In this document: positions 8,713-16,694 of the stretch, one piece after another
How the letters are laid out: the number at the start of each line of letters is the position of its first letter
Numbering within the stretch: the first letter of the stretch is position 1
NCBI GenBank assembly: GCA_040757085.1
Contig: JBFLXJ010000007.1
Span: 1-64,000, forward strand
Length of the DNA stretch: 64,000 bases
Reading direction: 5' to 3'
Origin: Bacillota bacterium
GTDB taxonomy: Bacteria; Bacillota; Sulfobacillia; JACIYH01
Notes under the pieces: model-generated
Database searches by the model: none
The model's input: only the letters and a program-made list of their open reading frames with translations
Told to the model about the DNA's origin: nothing
Position numbers and translations under genes: made by a program

Positions 8713-9579
8713 TCAGACTAGTCCGGCACTCTCAATAACCTGGGGAACTAAATGTTCCCAACCCATCGCCATTATGTGCGCCCCCTGGCATACCTGGCGC
8801 AAATCCCTGATCAGCTGCGCAGCCACGGAAACAGCAGCTCTTTGTGCGTCCTCCCCTCCTTCAAACCGCGCCAGCAAGTCTCCGGGCACTTTTACCCCCG
8901 GAAGCCTGCTCAACATGCTCTGGAGGAAGGTTACCGACTTGATTAAAACGACCCCGGCAATTACAGGAACATCGATGTTCCGGATAGCTGCCTCAAGTTG
9001 ACGCACGTCGAACACAGGCTGCGTCTGAAAGAATTGGCATCCTGCCGCGACCTTTGCACGCGCCTTCGCAACCTGTAGCTCGATCGGAGCCAAATGAGGG
9101 TTAAAAGCGGCGCCCAAGCAAAACGACGGGCTCCCCCGCAAAGGCCGACCGCCCAGGTCCGTCCTCCCTTCCAACCGCTTCGCCGTCCACAGCAGGGAAA
9201 CCGAGTCCAGGTCAAAGACGGCACTCGACGCAGGGTGGTCTCCCGTTACCGGGTGATCACCGGTAAGACAGAGGACATTCCGAACACCAAGCACATACGC
9301 ACCCAGCAGGTCGGACTGCAACGCGATCCGGTTCCGGTCCCGGCATGTGACCTGCAGAATCGGCTTGATGCCCGCATCCAGCAACAGATGGGCAGCAGCC
9401 AAGGAGCTCAGGGCCATGTTCGCGCCTTGCTGGTCTGTGACATTTACGAAGTCCACCACACCCTTGAGGTACTCAACTCGGCCCAAGAACCTGTCAACCG
9501 ACGTTCCCTTGGGCGGTGTCAACTCGACCGTGATAATGAACCCGCGCTTCGCGATAGCCTCGATGACAGTGCTGCTCAT
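8713..9579 (-). CDS. metF: Methylenetetrahydrofolate reductase, catalytic subunit
   Basis: MetF-type TIM barrel: ITVELTPPKGTSVDRFL at the N-terminus, the VTDQQGANMALSS segment, VLCLTGDHP and GCQFFQTQPVFD, all typical of 5,10-methylene-THF reductase. It is 288-291 residues, the usual size of the short acetogen type. The start is taken at ATG 9579, which overlaps the metV stop as ATGA; ATG 9588 is also possible. Together with MetV it should interconvert methylene-THF and methyl-THF, linking the cluster to one-carbon metabolism. There is no methyltransferase or CODH gene in the window, so the direction is unknown. Confidence 0.88.
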   Translation of the reverse strand: MSSTVIEAIAKRGFIITVELTPPKGTSVDRFLGRVEYLKGVVDFVNVTDQQGANMALSSLAAAHLLLDAGIKPILQVTCRDRNRIALQSDLLGAYVLGVRNVLCLTGDHPVTGDHPASSAVFDLDSVSLLWTAKRLEGRTDLGGRPLRGSPSFCLGAAFNPHLAPIELQVAKARAKVAAGCQFFQTQPVFDVRQLEAAIRNIDVPVIAGVVLIKSVTFLQSMLSRLPGVKVPGDLLARFEGGEDAQRAAVSVAAQLIRDLRQVCQGAHIMAMGWEHLVPQVIESAGLV

Positions 9580-10262
9580 CGTTTCCATCCCACCACGCTC
9601 TCAAGTATTTCGGTCAGGGCACCCCGTACGTCATCTGGTGGCAAAGACTTGCGATGATCACGTATCCGGCACGTCCGCTCCAAACCAAGCGAGCGTCCAC
9701 TTGCGAGCATCCGCTCCCAAATTTCTACCCAAGCGCACCGACGATCAGGGAACACCTCACAAGTTCCATCGCGAGAGCCCCCACAGGGGCCATTGAGCAA
9801 GCCCTTGGCGCATCGTGAGATTGGGCAAACCCCACAGGTCAAGTGAACCTGGCAGTCGCCGCACTCCCTGCACATCTCAGGTCCCCACGGCTGCCCAACC
9901 CGCCCACCAAGGCTCACCGTGTCGCACGATGCAATAACGACCTTGTGCGAGACAAGCGCCGAAACACTCTGAACCCCTACACCACAGGCGCCAACAAGCA
10001 CGCACTCCGCACTGGCCAGGTCACCGGCTTTCCGCGACAACCAAAGCCCGGTGAGGCTCTTCTCGCAAGCAAAATCGACAACCAATTCCCCCACCACTGC
10101 CTTACCCCACTCACCCAATAACTTCCTCATCCTGAGGATTCCAGCCGTGCCACCATTCCCAAATGCCTCAGCACACCCCGAACACCCGACCAAGAACACT
10201 TGCTCCATACCGGTAAGTAACTCACGGAGGACTTCCGGTTTCTTAGCCACGGTAACGATCAA
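9576..10262 (-). CDS. metV: MetV, zinc/cysteine partner of methylene-THF reductase
   Basis: The C-terminal half has the MTHFR C-terminal zinc-binding pattern: CRECGDC, HLTCGVCP, CAKGLLNGPCGG and the CAWVEIWERM run. The N-terminal half is the MetV-type domain that in acetogens joins MetF to a redox partner. I set the start at TTG 10262 because AAGGGGG lies 8 bases upstream and the resulting beginning (M/L-IVTVAKKPEVLRELL) fits the family; longer starts to 10322 are unlikely. The gene is now the first one downstream of the insertion sequence on this strand, so its original promoter or read-through from livF may be altered. Confidence 0.8.
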   Translation of the reverse strand: MIVTVAKKPEVLRELLTGMEQVFLVGCSGCAEAFGNGGTAGILRMRKLLGEWGKAVVGELVVDFACEKSLTGLWLSRKAGDLASAECVLVGACGVGVQSVSALVSHKVVIASCDTVSLGGRVGQPWGPEMCRECGDCQVHLTCGVCPISRCAKGLLNGPCGGSRDGTCEVFPDRRCAWVEIWERMLASGRSLGLERTCRIRDHRKSLPPDDVRGALTEILESVVGWKR

Positions 10263-10290
10263 GTGCACAACCCCCTTCTCGCCCGTCCCT

Positions 10291-10312
10291 AATCGGCCCC
10301 TGAAGGCCGATT
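10291..10312 (-). promoter_or_regulatory. Perfect 8-bp hairpin in the metV leader
   Basis: AATCGGCC and GGCCGATT pair perfectly around a 6-base loop, between the insertion sequence and the TTG start of metV. No run of T follows on either strand, so it does not look like a simple terminator. It may be an operator or an mRNA-stability element in what was the livF-metV junction. Confidence 0.4.
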
Positions 10313-10340
10313 CGCCAACCAAACCCCCAGAGATGCCTAA

Positions 10341-10344
10341 CTAG
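10341..10344. repeat. Left target-site duplication CTAG of the IS
   Basis: CTAG directly precedes the left terminal inverted repeat; an identical CTAG follows the right one at 12000-12003. This is the 4-bp duplication expected from insertion at a palindromic CTAG. Confidence 0.75.
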
Positions 10345-10537
10345 TTCCCCATGAAAAAGTCTGGGGTGCTGAATGGCAGAAACCCGTGATTCCGTAAGGC
10401 TTCCGGCCCATAAAAGGAGGGATCCTCGCCTGCAGGATAGAATGGTTGAGTTGGCAACGCAAACCACCCATCCAGAGGGGGAACCCCATGTCCTGGTTCG
10501 ACAGGACGAAGCGTTCCTCCTGCGAGGTGGCACCCGG

Positions 10538-11911
10538 ATGCTGCGCGAGACCCAGCCCCAGATCACCCTGTGGGATGCGGCACTGCCCCCGGAGTTGACC
10601 CAACTCAGCCCCGAACTTGGCAGGGTGGACAAGATCCTCGACGACGACCGCTTTCTGGCTCCCTACCGCCGGCGGTTCAGTAAGAGAATCGGCCGCCCCA
10701 CCATCCCCTTGGACACCTTCCTCCGCCTCATGTACCTCAAGTTCCGCTACGGCCTGGGATACGAGACCCTGGTGCGCGAGATCTCCGACAGCGTCATGTG
10801 GCGGCGGTTCTGCCGCATCCCCCTGAACCAGTTGCCTCCTCACCCCACCACCCTGATCAAGCTGGTGAAGAGGTGCGGGCCGGAGACGCTCAGGGAACTC
10901 AACGAGTTGCTCGTCCAGAAGGGCCGGGAAGAGAAGCTGATTCGGGGCAGGAAACTGAGGGTGGATACCACCGTCGTGCAGGCCAACATCCGCTACCCAA
11001 CCGACGCCGGCCTGCTCGCGGACGGGATCAGGCTGGTCACCAGGGCGGTCAAGAGGATCCAGGCTTCCGGAGTGGCCGCAACCGTCAGATTCCGCAACTC
11101 CACGCGCGCGGCCAAGAAGAGGCTGCTTGAGATCGCGAAGGTGTTGCGCTGCAGGACGGGTGATGCCCGTGCTGAGGTGGACCGGGTCACGGCCAAGATG
11201 GTGGTCATTGGGCGCCGGGTGGCCCGCCAGGCTGGGAAGGTTCTCTCGCAAGCCAAGGCTGAACTGTCCCGGGGCGGGGTTCAATGCGCGGTGGGGGTAG
11301 AGCGTCTGGTGCACCGGCTCGAGCGCGGTGTCGCCCTCTTGGGACGGGCTGTGGCTCAAGCAAAGCAGGTCGTGGCAGGCAACCGCCACATCGCCGATCG
11401 GCTGGTCAGCGTGTTCGATCCGGATGCCAGGCCGATCAGGCGGGGCAGGCTCAAGGAGCCCACCGAGTTCGGTTACAAGGTGGCATTGCAGGAAGTGGAA
11501 AACGGCATCGTTTCGGGGTACGAAGTCGCTCAGGGGAATCCACCGGATGAGAAGTTGCTGCCTGCTGCGGTCAAGCGCCATGAGGGGCAGTTCGGGAGGC
11601 CGCCCAAGGAACTTGCCGCCGACCGGGGCTTCTCCAACCGGCGCCAGGAAAGGGAACTTCAAGGGCGAGGGATCGAGCACGTGTGCATCCCCTACAGAGG
11701 CAACAAGAGTGCTGCCCGCAAGGTGTTTGAGCGACAGGCATGGTTCAGGCGCCTGGCGAGGTGGCGGGCAGGGTGCGAGGGCAGGATCAGCCTTCTGAAG
11801 CGGAAGTTCGGGCTGGATCGCTGCAGGTCCCGGGGTCGTGCGGGGGCGGAAACCTGGGTGGGTTGGGCAATCCTGGCCCACAACCTGAGCAAGATGGCAG
11901 CTCTCACGTGA
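10538..11911 (+). CDS. IS transposase, DUF772 plus DDE domain
   Basis: The N-terminal DUF772 helix bundle is seen in RIGRPTIPLDTFLRLMYLK and DSVMWRRFCRI. The DDE core follows: first Asp in LRVDTTVVQANIRYPTD, second Asp in ELAADRGFSNR, and the Glu region in the C-terminal WRAGCEGRISLLKRKFG block. I prefer ATG 10538, which has GAGGTGG eight bases upstream and gives about 457 residues, the usual size; the frame is open back to 10373. It appears intact and could be active. A short hairpin with five T follows it. Confidence 0.85.
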   Translation: MLRETQPQITLWDAALPPELTQLSPELGRVDKILDDDRFLAPYRRRFSKRIGRPTIPLDTFLRLMYLKFRYGLGYETLVREISDSVMWRRFCRIPLNQLPPHPTTLIKLVKRCGPETLRELNELLVQKGREEKLIRGRKLRVDTTVVQANIRYPTDAGLLADGIRLVTRAVKRIQASGVAATVRFRNSTRAAKKRLLEIAKVLRCRTGDARAEVDRVTAKMVVIGRRVARQAGKVLSQAKAELSRGGVQCAVGVERLVHRLERGVALLGRAVAQAKQVVAGNRHIADRLVSVFDPDARPIRRGRLKEPTEFGYKVALQEVENGIVSGYEVAQGNPPDEKLLPAAVKRHEGQFGRPPKELAADRGFSNRRQERELQGRGIEHVCIPYRGNKSAARKVFERQAWFRRLARWRAGCEGRISLLKRKFGLDRCRSRGRAGAETWVGWAILAHNLSKMAALT

Positions 11912-11969
11912 GACAGGGTGGTTCAGGGGCAGACAGCCTCCTCTCGCCAGGGAGGTTGGGATTGGGTGG

Positions 11970-11990
11970 CGCCCCGCGGGGGGCGTTTTT
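11970..11990 (+). terminator. Terminator at the right end of the IS
   Basis: CGCCCC, a four-base loop and GGGGCG are followed by TTTTT, just after the transposase. The T run overlaps the right inverted repeat. Confidence 0.6.
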
Positions 11991-11999
11991 CAGGGGGAA

Positions 12000-12003
12000 C
12001 TAG
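12000..12003. repeat. Right target-site duplication CTAG, containing the livF stop
   Basis: Second copy of the 4-bp duplication. On the minus strand its TAG is the stop codon of livF, so the insertion left the LivF protein unchanged. Confidence 0.75.
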
Positions 12004-12719
12004 CTACCACCCCCAAGATAGGCCTTCCATACTGCGTCCTGCGAGCGCAACTCGGTCGGTGTACCCTCCAACTTGACACCCCCCTCAGCCATCACATAAA
12101 CCCGATCTACGATCCCCAAAAGCAGCGACGCGTTCTGGTCTGCGACCAACAGGGTCATTCCTGTACCCCTTAAAACCCTGAGGGCTCCGATGATCTCTCG
12201 TATCACGACGGGAGCCAAACCCAGCGACGGTTCGTCGAGGAGGAGAACCCTGGGGTCAGTCACAAGCCCGCGGGCCACCGCAAGCATTTGTTGCTGCCCA
12301 CCGCTGAGGCTCCCCGCCCTCGTGCTCCACCTCTCGCGCAACACCGGAAACAGCCCAGTTACGTATTCCAACCGCTCACGACGTTGTCGAAGAGAGAACT
12401 TTCGCGAATCCAGAGCAACCAGGAGATTATCGCCTACCGTCATATCGGCGAAAATCATACGGCCCTCTGGAACATGGCAGATGCCAAGACCTACTACATC
12501 CCAAGGCTTGAGCTTATTGAGCACGCGACCTTCGTACCGAATGACCCCACCCAAGATCCTTGTGAGCCGCGAAACCGACCGCAACAGCGTGCTCTTGCCC
12601 GCCCCGTTCGGCCCCACGATCCCCACATACTCTCCGGCACGCACAGAGAGGGAAACCTCTTGCAAGACCCTTGCCGACCCGTAACCAGCAGTGAGGTTTT
12701 GCACCTCAAGCACTAGCAT
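12000..12719 (-). CDS. livF: Branched-chain amino acid-type ABC ATPase LivF
   Basis: One of two ABC ATPases of the importer. Walker A is GPNGAGKSTLL, the Q-loop and LivF-typical HVPEGRMIF follow, then signature LSGGQQQMLA and Walker B VLLLDEPSLGL. The start is ATG 12719, overlapping the livG stop and preceded by GGGGGGCGA. At about 239 residues it is full length for LivF. Its stop codon lies in the CTAG at which the insertion sequence entered; the first bases downstream are IS sequence, so any original terminator or read-through to metV is displaced. Confidence 0.92.
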   Translation of the reverse strand: MLVLEVQNLTAGYGSARVLQEVSLSVRAGEYVGIVGPNGAGKSTLLRSVSRLTRILGGVIRYEGRVLNKLKPWDVVGLGICHVPEGRMIFADMTVGDNLLVALDSRKFSLRQRRERLEYVTGLFPVLRERWSTRAGSLSGGQQQMLAVARGLVTDPRVLLLDEPSLGLAPVVIREIIGALRVLRGTGMTLLVADQNASLLLGIVDRVYVMAEGGVKLEGTPTELRSQDAVWKAYLGGGS

Positions 12720-13489
12720 TCGCCCCCCAGATAGCACTCAATAACGACCGGGTTGCTTTGTACCTCCGAAGGAGTACCGTCTGCAATTACCCGACCCCGG
12801 TCAAGAACCACAACGCGCTCCGCCAGCTGCATCACAAATCCGATTCGGTGCTCCACGATGCACACACGCACGCCCTCTTTGGCAACTTGCTCTACAACTC
12901 TACCAAGCTCTGATGCTTCTTTCGGCGACAAGCCACCCGCGGGCTCATCGAGGAAAAGAAGCTGCGGGCCCCGGGCGATAGCAGTCGCCACCTCGAGCAC
13001 CTTCAACTGCCAGTACGCCAGGCCCACCCGGTCAACTGCAGCCGAGCTCCTCAAAGCGGCCCCCAGCCCCGCGCTCTCAAGAAGCTCAAGTGCTAGATCG
13101 CGCCACCAACTCGCTTGCCGACCGCCCGCCTGCGCACCAAAGGACACAAGCAGAGAGTTCGCTATGTCGACATGCCCGCGTACAGACACCCCTGACAAGA
13201 AACGCGGTATCTGGAAGGTCCGAACGATACCCCGGCGTGCCACTGCATGGGGCGGCCACCCGGATATGGCTTGTCCCCTCCAACGCACCGTCCCGGCCGT
13301 AGGCTCAAGGAACCCGGTCACAACGTTGATCAGTGTCGTTTTTCCCGCCCCGTTCGGCCCAATCAGGGCCGTGATCCTCTCCTCACCGAGGCGAATAGAC
13401 ACACGATTGAGAGCATTCACCCCACCGAAGTTCTTGCTCAGCTCAACTAACTCGAGCAACGCTCGTGCCCTCCCTACGGCGTTCGACAA
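12713..13489 (-). CDS. livG: Branched-chain amino acid-type ABC ATPase LivG
   Basis: The second ABC ATPase, 258 residues. Walker A is GPNGAGKTTLINVVTGF, the signature region is partly altered (VGLAYWQLKVLEVATAIA in place of a plain LSGGQ), and Walker B is LLFLDEPAGGL. The C-terminal RVVVLDRGRVIADGTP block is typical of LivG. The missing canonical LSGGQ is odd, though LivG signatures vary (usually L-S-Y-G-Q); here the motif reads LAYWQ. It overlaps livM by 47 bases and livF by 7, so translation is probably coupled. Confidence 0.9.
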   Translation of the reverse strand: MSNAVGRARALLELVELSKNFGGVNALNRVSIRLGEERITALIGPNGAGKTTLINVVTGFLEPTAGTVRWRGQAISGWPPHAVARRGIVRTFQIPRFLSGVSVRGHVDIANSLLVSFGAQAGGRQASWWRDLALELLESAGLGAALRSSAAVDRVGLAYWQLKVLEVATAIARGPQLLFLDEPAGGLSPKEASELGRVVEQVAKEGVRVCIVEHRIGFVMQLAERVVVLDRGRVIADGTPSEVQSNPVVIECYLGGEC

Positions 13490-14396
13490 GGCCCATTACG
13501 CCCCTCGGCATAACAAGGATTACCACCACCAGGATTAAACCGTAAGTGACAAGGCGCAACTGCGGCCCCATGCGCAGGACCTGAGGAACCCAGGTCAACA
13601 ACAACGACCCTAACAATGGACCGACAACGGTACCTCTGCCTCCGATGAGAACCATCATAAGGACCTCTATGGTGCCGCTTACGCCGAACTGCTCCGGTGT
13701 CAAGCACGACATAAATGGCGCGTACAAGCACCCGCCGAGAGCCGCCAAAGTACTCCCTACAACAAATGCAGTTAACTTGGCCACCTTGCTGTGAACACCC
13801 AGTGCCTCGGCCAAGTCCTCATCCCCACGGACAGCGATCCAAGCCTTGCCCAAGGTTGTCTTTGTGATTACGATCCAGACCACGAGCGTAACGCAAAGGA
13901 AAACCGTGAGCACGGTATAGTACCATGCCTCGGGGCTGCTGATTTCAAAGCCCAGTATTCTCGGCCGCTGAAGAACCAGCAAACCCTGGGTCCCCCCTGT
14001 CAACCTTTCCAAGTTAGTAAGCAGTAAAACCACGCTCTCCCCGACCGCCAATGTGCTGATGCCGAAGAAGTGACCCCTTAGCGCGAGGCCCGGGTAACCA
14101 ACCGCTGCTGCGAGGAAACTCACGGTCGTCATACCTGCCAACAACGCCCAAACGTACGGCCACCCCCCTTTCGTCACCAAAAGGCTGCATGTATAAGCCC
14201 CAAGGCCCGCAAACGCCATGTGCCCAAACGAAAACTGGCCGGCATAACCAAATAGGACGTTGTATCCTGTGGCTATGATAGCGTATATCAGGGCAAGGCT
14301 TAGTACGGTCAGCGTGTACTCGCTTGCTACCAAAGGCAAGATGAACCCGAGTAACACGGACACTCCGATCACCAACAGCCGGGTTTGTGACTTCAC
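13443..14396 (-). CDS. livM: ABC permease LivM
   Basis: Polytopic membrane protein of 317 residues with the LivM pattern: N-terminal hydrophobic segments (VLLGFILPLVAS, LIYAIIATGYNVLFGYAGQFSFGH) and the EAA-like cytoplasmic region GKAWIAVRGDEDLAEALG. The final part carries VVGPLLGSLLL and several glycine-rich helices. With LivH it forms the membrane channel. The gene starts 19 bases after the livH stop and overlaps livG at its end. Confidence 0.9.
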   Translation of the reverse strand: MKSQTRLLVIGVSVLLGFILPLVASEYTLTVLSLALIYAIIATGYNVLFGYAGQFSFGHMAFAGLGAYTCSLLVTKGGWPYVWALLAGMTTVSFLAAAVGYPGLALRGHFFGISTLAVGESVVLLLTNLERLTGGTQGLLVLQRPRILGFEISSPEAWYYTVLTVFLCVTLVVWIVITKTTLGKAWIAVRGDEDLAEALGVHSKVAKLTAFVVGSTLAALGGCLYAPFMSCLTPEQFGVSGTIEVLMMVLIGGRGTVVGPLLGSLLLTWVPQVLRMGPQLRLVTYGLILVVVILVMPRGVMGLVERRREGTSVARVS

Positions 14397-14414
14397 TCAA
14401 ACTACACCTCCGTC

Positions 14415-15272
14415 TTAGCGCCCGGCTTTTGAAGCCACCAGGAGGCCTGCGTACAGGAGGGCGTAGGCGAACAAATCCTGCCACTGAGCGGCCGTCAGTG
14501 CAGTTCCCACACTCTCGACAAGACCTATTGCTAAGCCAGCAACAAATGTGGAGGTAATATTACCCAAGCCCCTGTAAGCTCCACCCAAAAGAACCGCCGC
14601 AAACCCCTTCAACACGTATCGTGCGCCCAGGTACGGAGTCAGAACAAATAGAACACCCAGCCCTACTCCAGCCAATGCGGCCAACATGCCACTGAAAACA
14701 TAACTCGCTGCCTCGACTCTGTCCGCATTGACACCTACAAATTTAGCTCCGTCTATGTTGCACGCCGCAGCACGGATTTGGCGTCCTATCCGGGTGCGCC
14801 CCAGAATCCACAACGCCGCCGCCAAGCTGACCACCGATAGGCCGATAAAGAGACAGCGGAGGACCGGAATCGAAGCGCCAAATACCCTCAACGAGCCCAG
14901 CGAAGGCACGTGAATCTCTCGGGCCGCCCCTGTCACCGCCAACTCCAAACCATTCTGGATGACGAGCGATAGGCCAGACGAGATAATGAACCCGTTAACA
15001 AGGTCTCGCTGCGTGAAATGAAAGGTTCCGCGGGCAACCAAGGCCATCAGCAAGCCTGTGCAGACTATCCCAACGGGCGCAGCAAATGGCAAGGGGAGGT
15101 GCAACGTTCCCAGCAGCATCCAGACCAGATAGCCGCCAAGCACCATGAATTCACCCTGAGCGAGGTTAAGGATGCCCCAGAGACCAAACGTTACTGCCAA
15201 CCCAATCCCCACTAACCCATAGAAAGACCCCAGCGCTAAGCCATTCAGTACAGCTTGCAACAACGCGGCCAC
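14415..15272 (-). CDS. livH: ABC permease LivH
   Basis: The second permease of the Liv-type importer, about 285 residues. The beginning LLQAVLNGLALGSFYGLVGIG and the following FGLWGILNLAQGEFMVLG are very characteristic of LivH. I placed the start at GTG 15272 because the usual N-terminus begins right there and GGTGGGGG lies upstream; the reading frame is open back to 15380 but that extension (Gly/Pro/Asp rich) is not membrane-like. There is a gap of about 230 bases to the binding-protein gene. Confidence 0.88.
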   Translation of the reverse strand: MAALLQAVLNGLALGSFYGLVGIGLAVTFGLWGILNLAQGEFMVLGGYLVWMLLGTLHLPLPFAAPVGIVCTGLLMALVARGTFHFTQRDLVNGFIISSGLSLVIQNGLELAVTGAAREIHVPSLGSLRVFGASIPVLRCLFIGLSVVSLAAALWILGRTRIGRQIRAAACNIDGAKFVGVNADRVEAASYVFSGMLAALAGVGLGVLFVLTPYLGARYVLKGFAAVLLGGAYRGLGNITSTFVAGLAIGLVESVGTALTAAQWQDLFAYALLYAGLLVASKAGR

Positions 15273-15500
15273 GCCCTCGCACCCCCACCGGTCATCAGTC
15301 TTCCCCGCGCCTACCGGGGGGAGAGCAGGTACCGAACGTCCTAAAACTACTCCTTCACCTGCTCCCCCCACCTGTGCCACAAGATCTCTATACTATCCCG
15401 AGTCCATAGGCCGCGCCCCCTGCTCAGGATAAGGGACGCAACAAGGAGGCGTGCCCTCACGGCCAGGACAGGCTGCGCCGATCACCAATACTTTCCTCCC

Positions 15501-16694
15501 TTACGGCGTTACGTGCTCTCTCTCAATCTGACCGTCATGTACGTCGTACATGAAGTAGTCGACCAAGATTTGTCCTTTACCGTCAAACGAGATGGTCCAT
15601 ATTTTCCCCTCGTATCGCATTCCGTGCAATGCGGCCGCCAACTTGGGAACGTCCTCGACTGTTCCGGTTTTCTTCATTGCCTCTACGATGGCATAAAGCG
15701 GTTCATATACCGCCGCAGCCCGAGGAATCATGGCATAGTCAGGCTCCCTACCGAACAGGTGCTTATAATCTGTAATGAACTCCTGGACGCCCGGGAGAGA
15801 ACGGGTTTGCGGATCCAAGAAGTTCTTTTCCTCTACTCCGATGAAATGTCCCGAGGCAATATCGTCCTTCCGCTCAAGGGCAACCTTGGGCGTTATTCTG
15901 TTCGTCGCGAAGTTCCGGAATCCCAGTTCCAAAGCCTGCTTCAACATGGGCCTGACATCCTCGTCGGTGTTACCCATGAACAAAAGATCCGGCTTGAGCG
16001 CGGCTATCTTGCTCAGCTGGGGATAGAAGTCAGTTGTTCCGGTGGGATAGTACTCTTCAGCCACGACCTCTAGACCCCGTGCGCGGCAAGCCTCTGAGTA
16101 TATGGGCACGAGCATCTTCCCTAGTGCGTTGTTCTGGTCTAGAAACGCCACCTTCTTGACGCCCGGAATTTTTCTGAGCACATAGTCAACAAGCTTGTTC
16201 GCTGTACCGTTTGGTCCGAAATCTGCATTGTAGCAGTTGAACGAATACTCGTAACCAGGCTGCCCCAACATTTTTTGATGCGCCGTTGCCGCCGTAAAAT
16301 GTAACACCTGCCGCCCACGGATGAGATCAAGCACAGGCAAGGTACACGGGGTCGTTTGCGTAGCAAACAGTATCTTTACCTTGTCAACATCGAGGAGACG
16401 TTTAACGAATGCTACGCTTTCGTCTGGTTTTGAACGATTGTCGTATATGAGCAGCTTGAGCTTATATTTCGTCCCGCTTACGTCGAAGCCTCCGGCCTTC
16501 TCTATCTGGTATGCTGCTACCTGCATCGCTTCCACTCTCGGAAGTCCCCAGACAGCCTGAGGACCCGTCTGTTCTATTACTACTCCTACAGGTACCTCCC
16601 TCAGGGAACTCCCTTGCTTGCCGCCGCACCCAGCAAGGAACACGGCAGCAGTTATGAGCAGGACAATCCACCCGCACGTTAACCTGCGCATCAC
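15501..16694 (-). CDS. livK: Extracellular substrate-binding lipoprotein of the Liv-type importer
   Basis: The 397-residue protein starts with a lipoprotein signal: a positively charged MMRR, a hydrophobic core and the lipobox LAGC, after which the mature protein would be lipid-anchored outside. The rest fits type I periplasmic binding proteins (Leu/Ile/Val receptor family), e.g. VPVGVVIEQTGPQAVWGLP at the start and KLKLLIYDNRSKPDESVAFV. Such proteins bind amino acids, amides, urea or aromatic acids; the ligand cannot be told here. The ATG overlaps the regulator's stop as ATGA, tying expression to the GntR gene. Confidence 0.9.
   Translation of the reverse strand: MMRRLTCGWIVLLITAAVFLAGCGGKQGSSLREVPVGVVIEQTGPQAVWGLPRVEAMQVAAYQIEKAGGFDVSGTKYKLKLLIYDNRSKPDESVAFVKRLLDVDKVKILFATQTTPCTLPVLDLIRGRQVLHFTAATAHQKMLGQPGYEYSFNCYNADFGPNGTANKLVDYVLRKIPGVKKVAFLDQNNALGKMLVPIYSEACRARGLEVVAEEYYPTGTTDFYPQLSKIAALKPDLLFMGNTDEDVRPMLKQALELGFRNFATNRITPKVALERKDDIASGHFIGVEEKNFLDPQTRSLPGVQEFITDYKHLFGREPDYAMIPRAAAVYEPLYAIVEAMKKTGTVEDVPKLAAALHGMRYEGKIWTISFDGKGQILVDYFMYDVHDGQIEREHVTP

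Larger units (their letters stand above)
10345..11999 (+). mobile_element. Insertion sequence with DUF772/DDE transposase
   Basis: A complete element of about 1.65 kb. Its ends are imperfect inverted repeats: TTCCCCATGAAAAA on the left (10345-10358) and, read from the other strand, TTCCCCCTGAAAAA on the right (11986-11999), matching at 13 of 14 positions. It is bracketed by CTAG direct repeats and encodes one transposase on the plus strand, opposite to all neighbouring genes. The type looks IS1182/ISNCY-like, but I cannot assign the family firmly. It lies exactly between livF and metV, so it is a recent insertion into the catabolic cluster. Confidence 0.85.

Noticed and set aside
10337-11881. 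Long open frame antisense to the transposase (514 codons)
   Set aside because: It is Pro/His/Leu/Gly-rich, matches no family and is the mirror of a well-supported DDE transposase in high-GC DNA.
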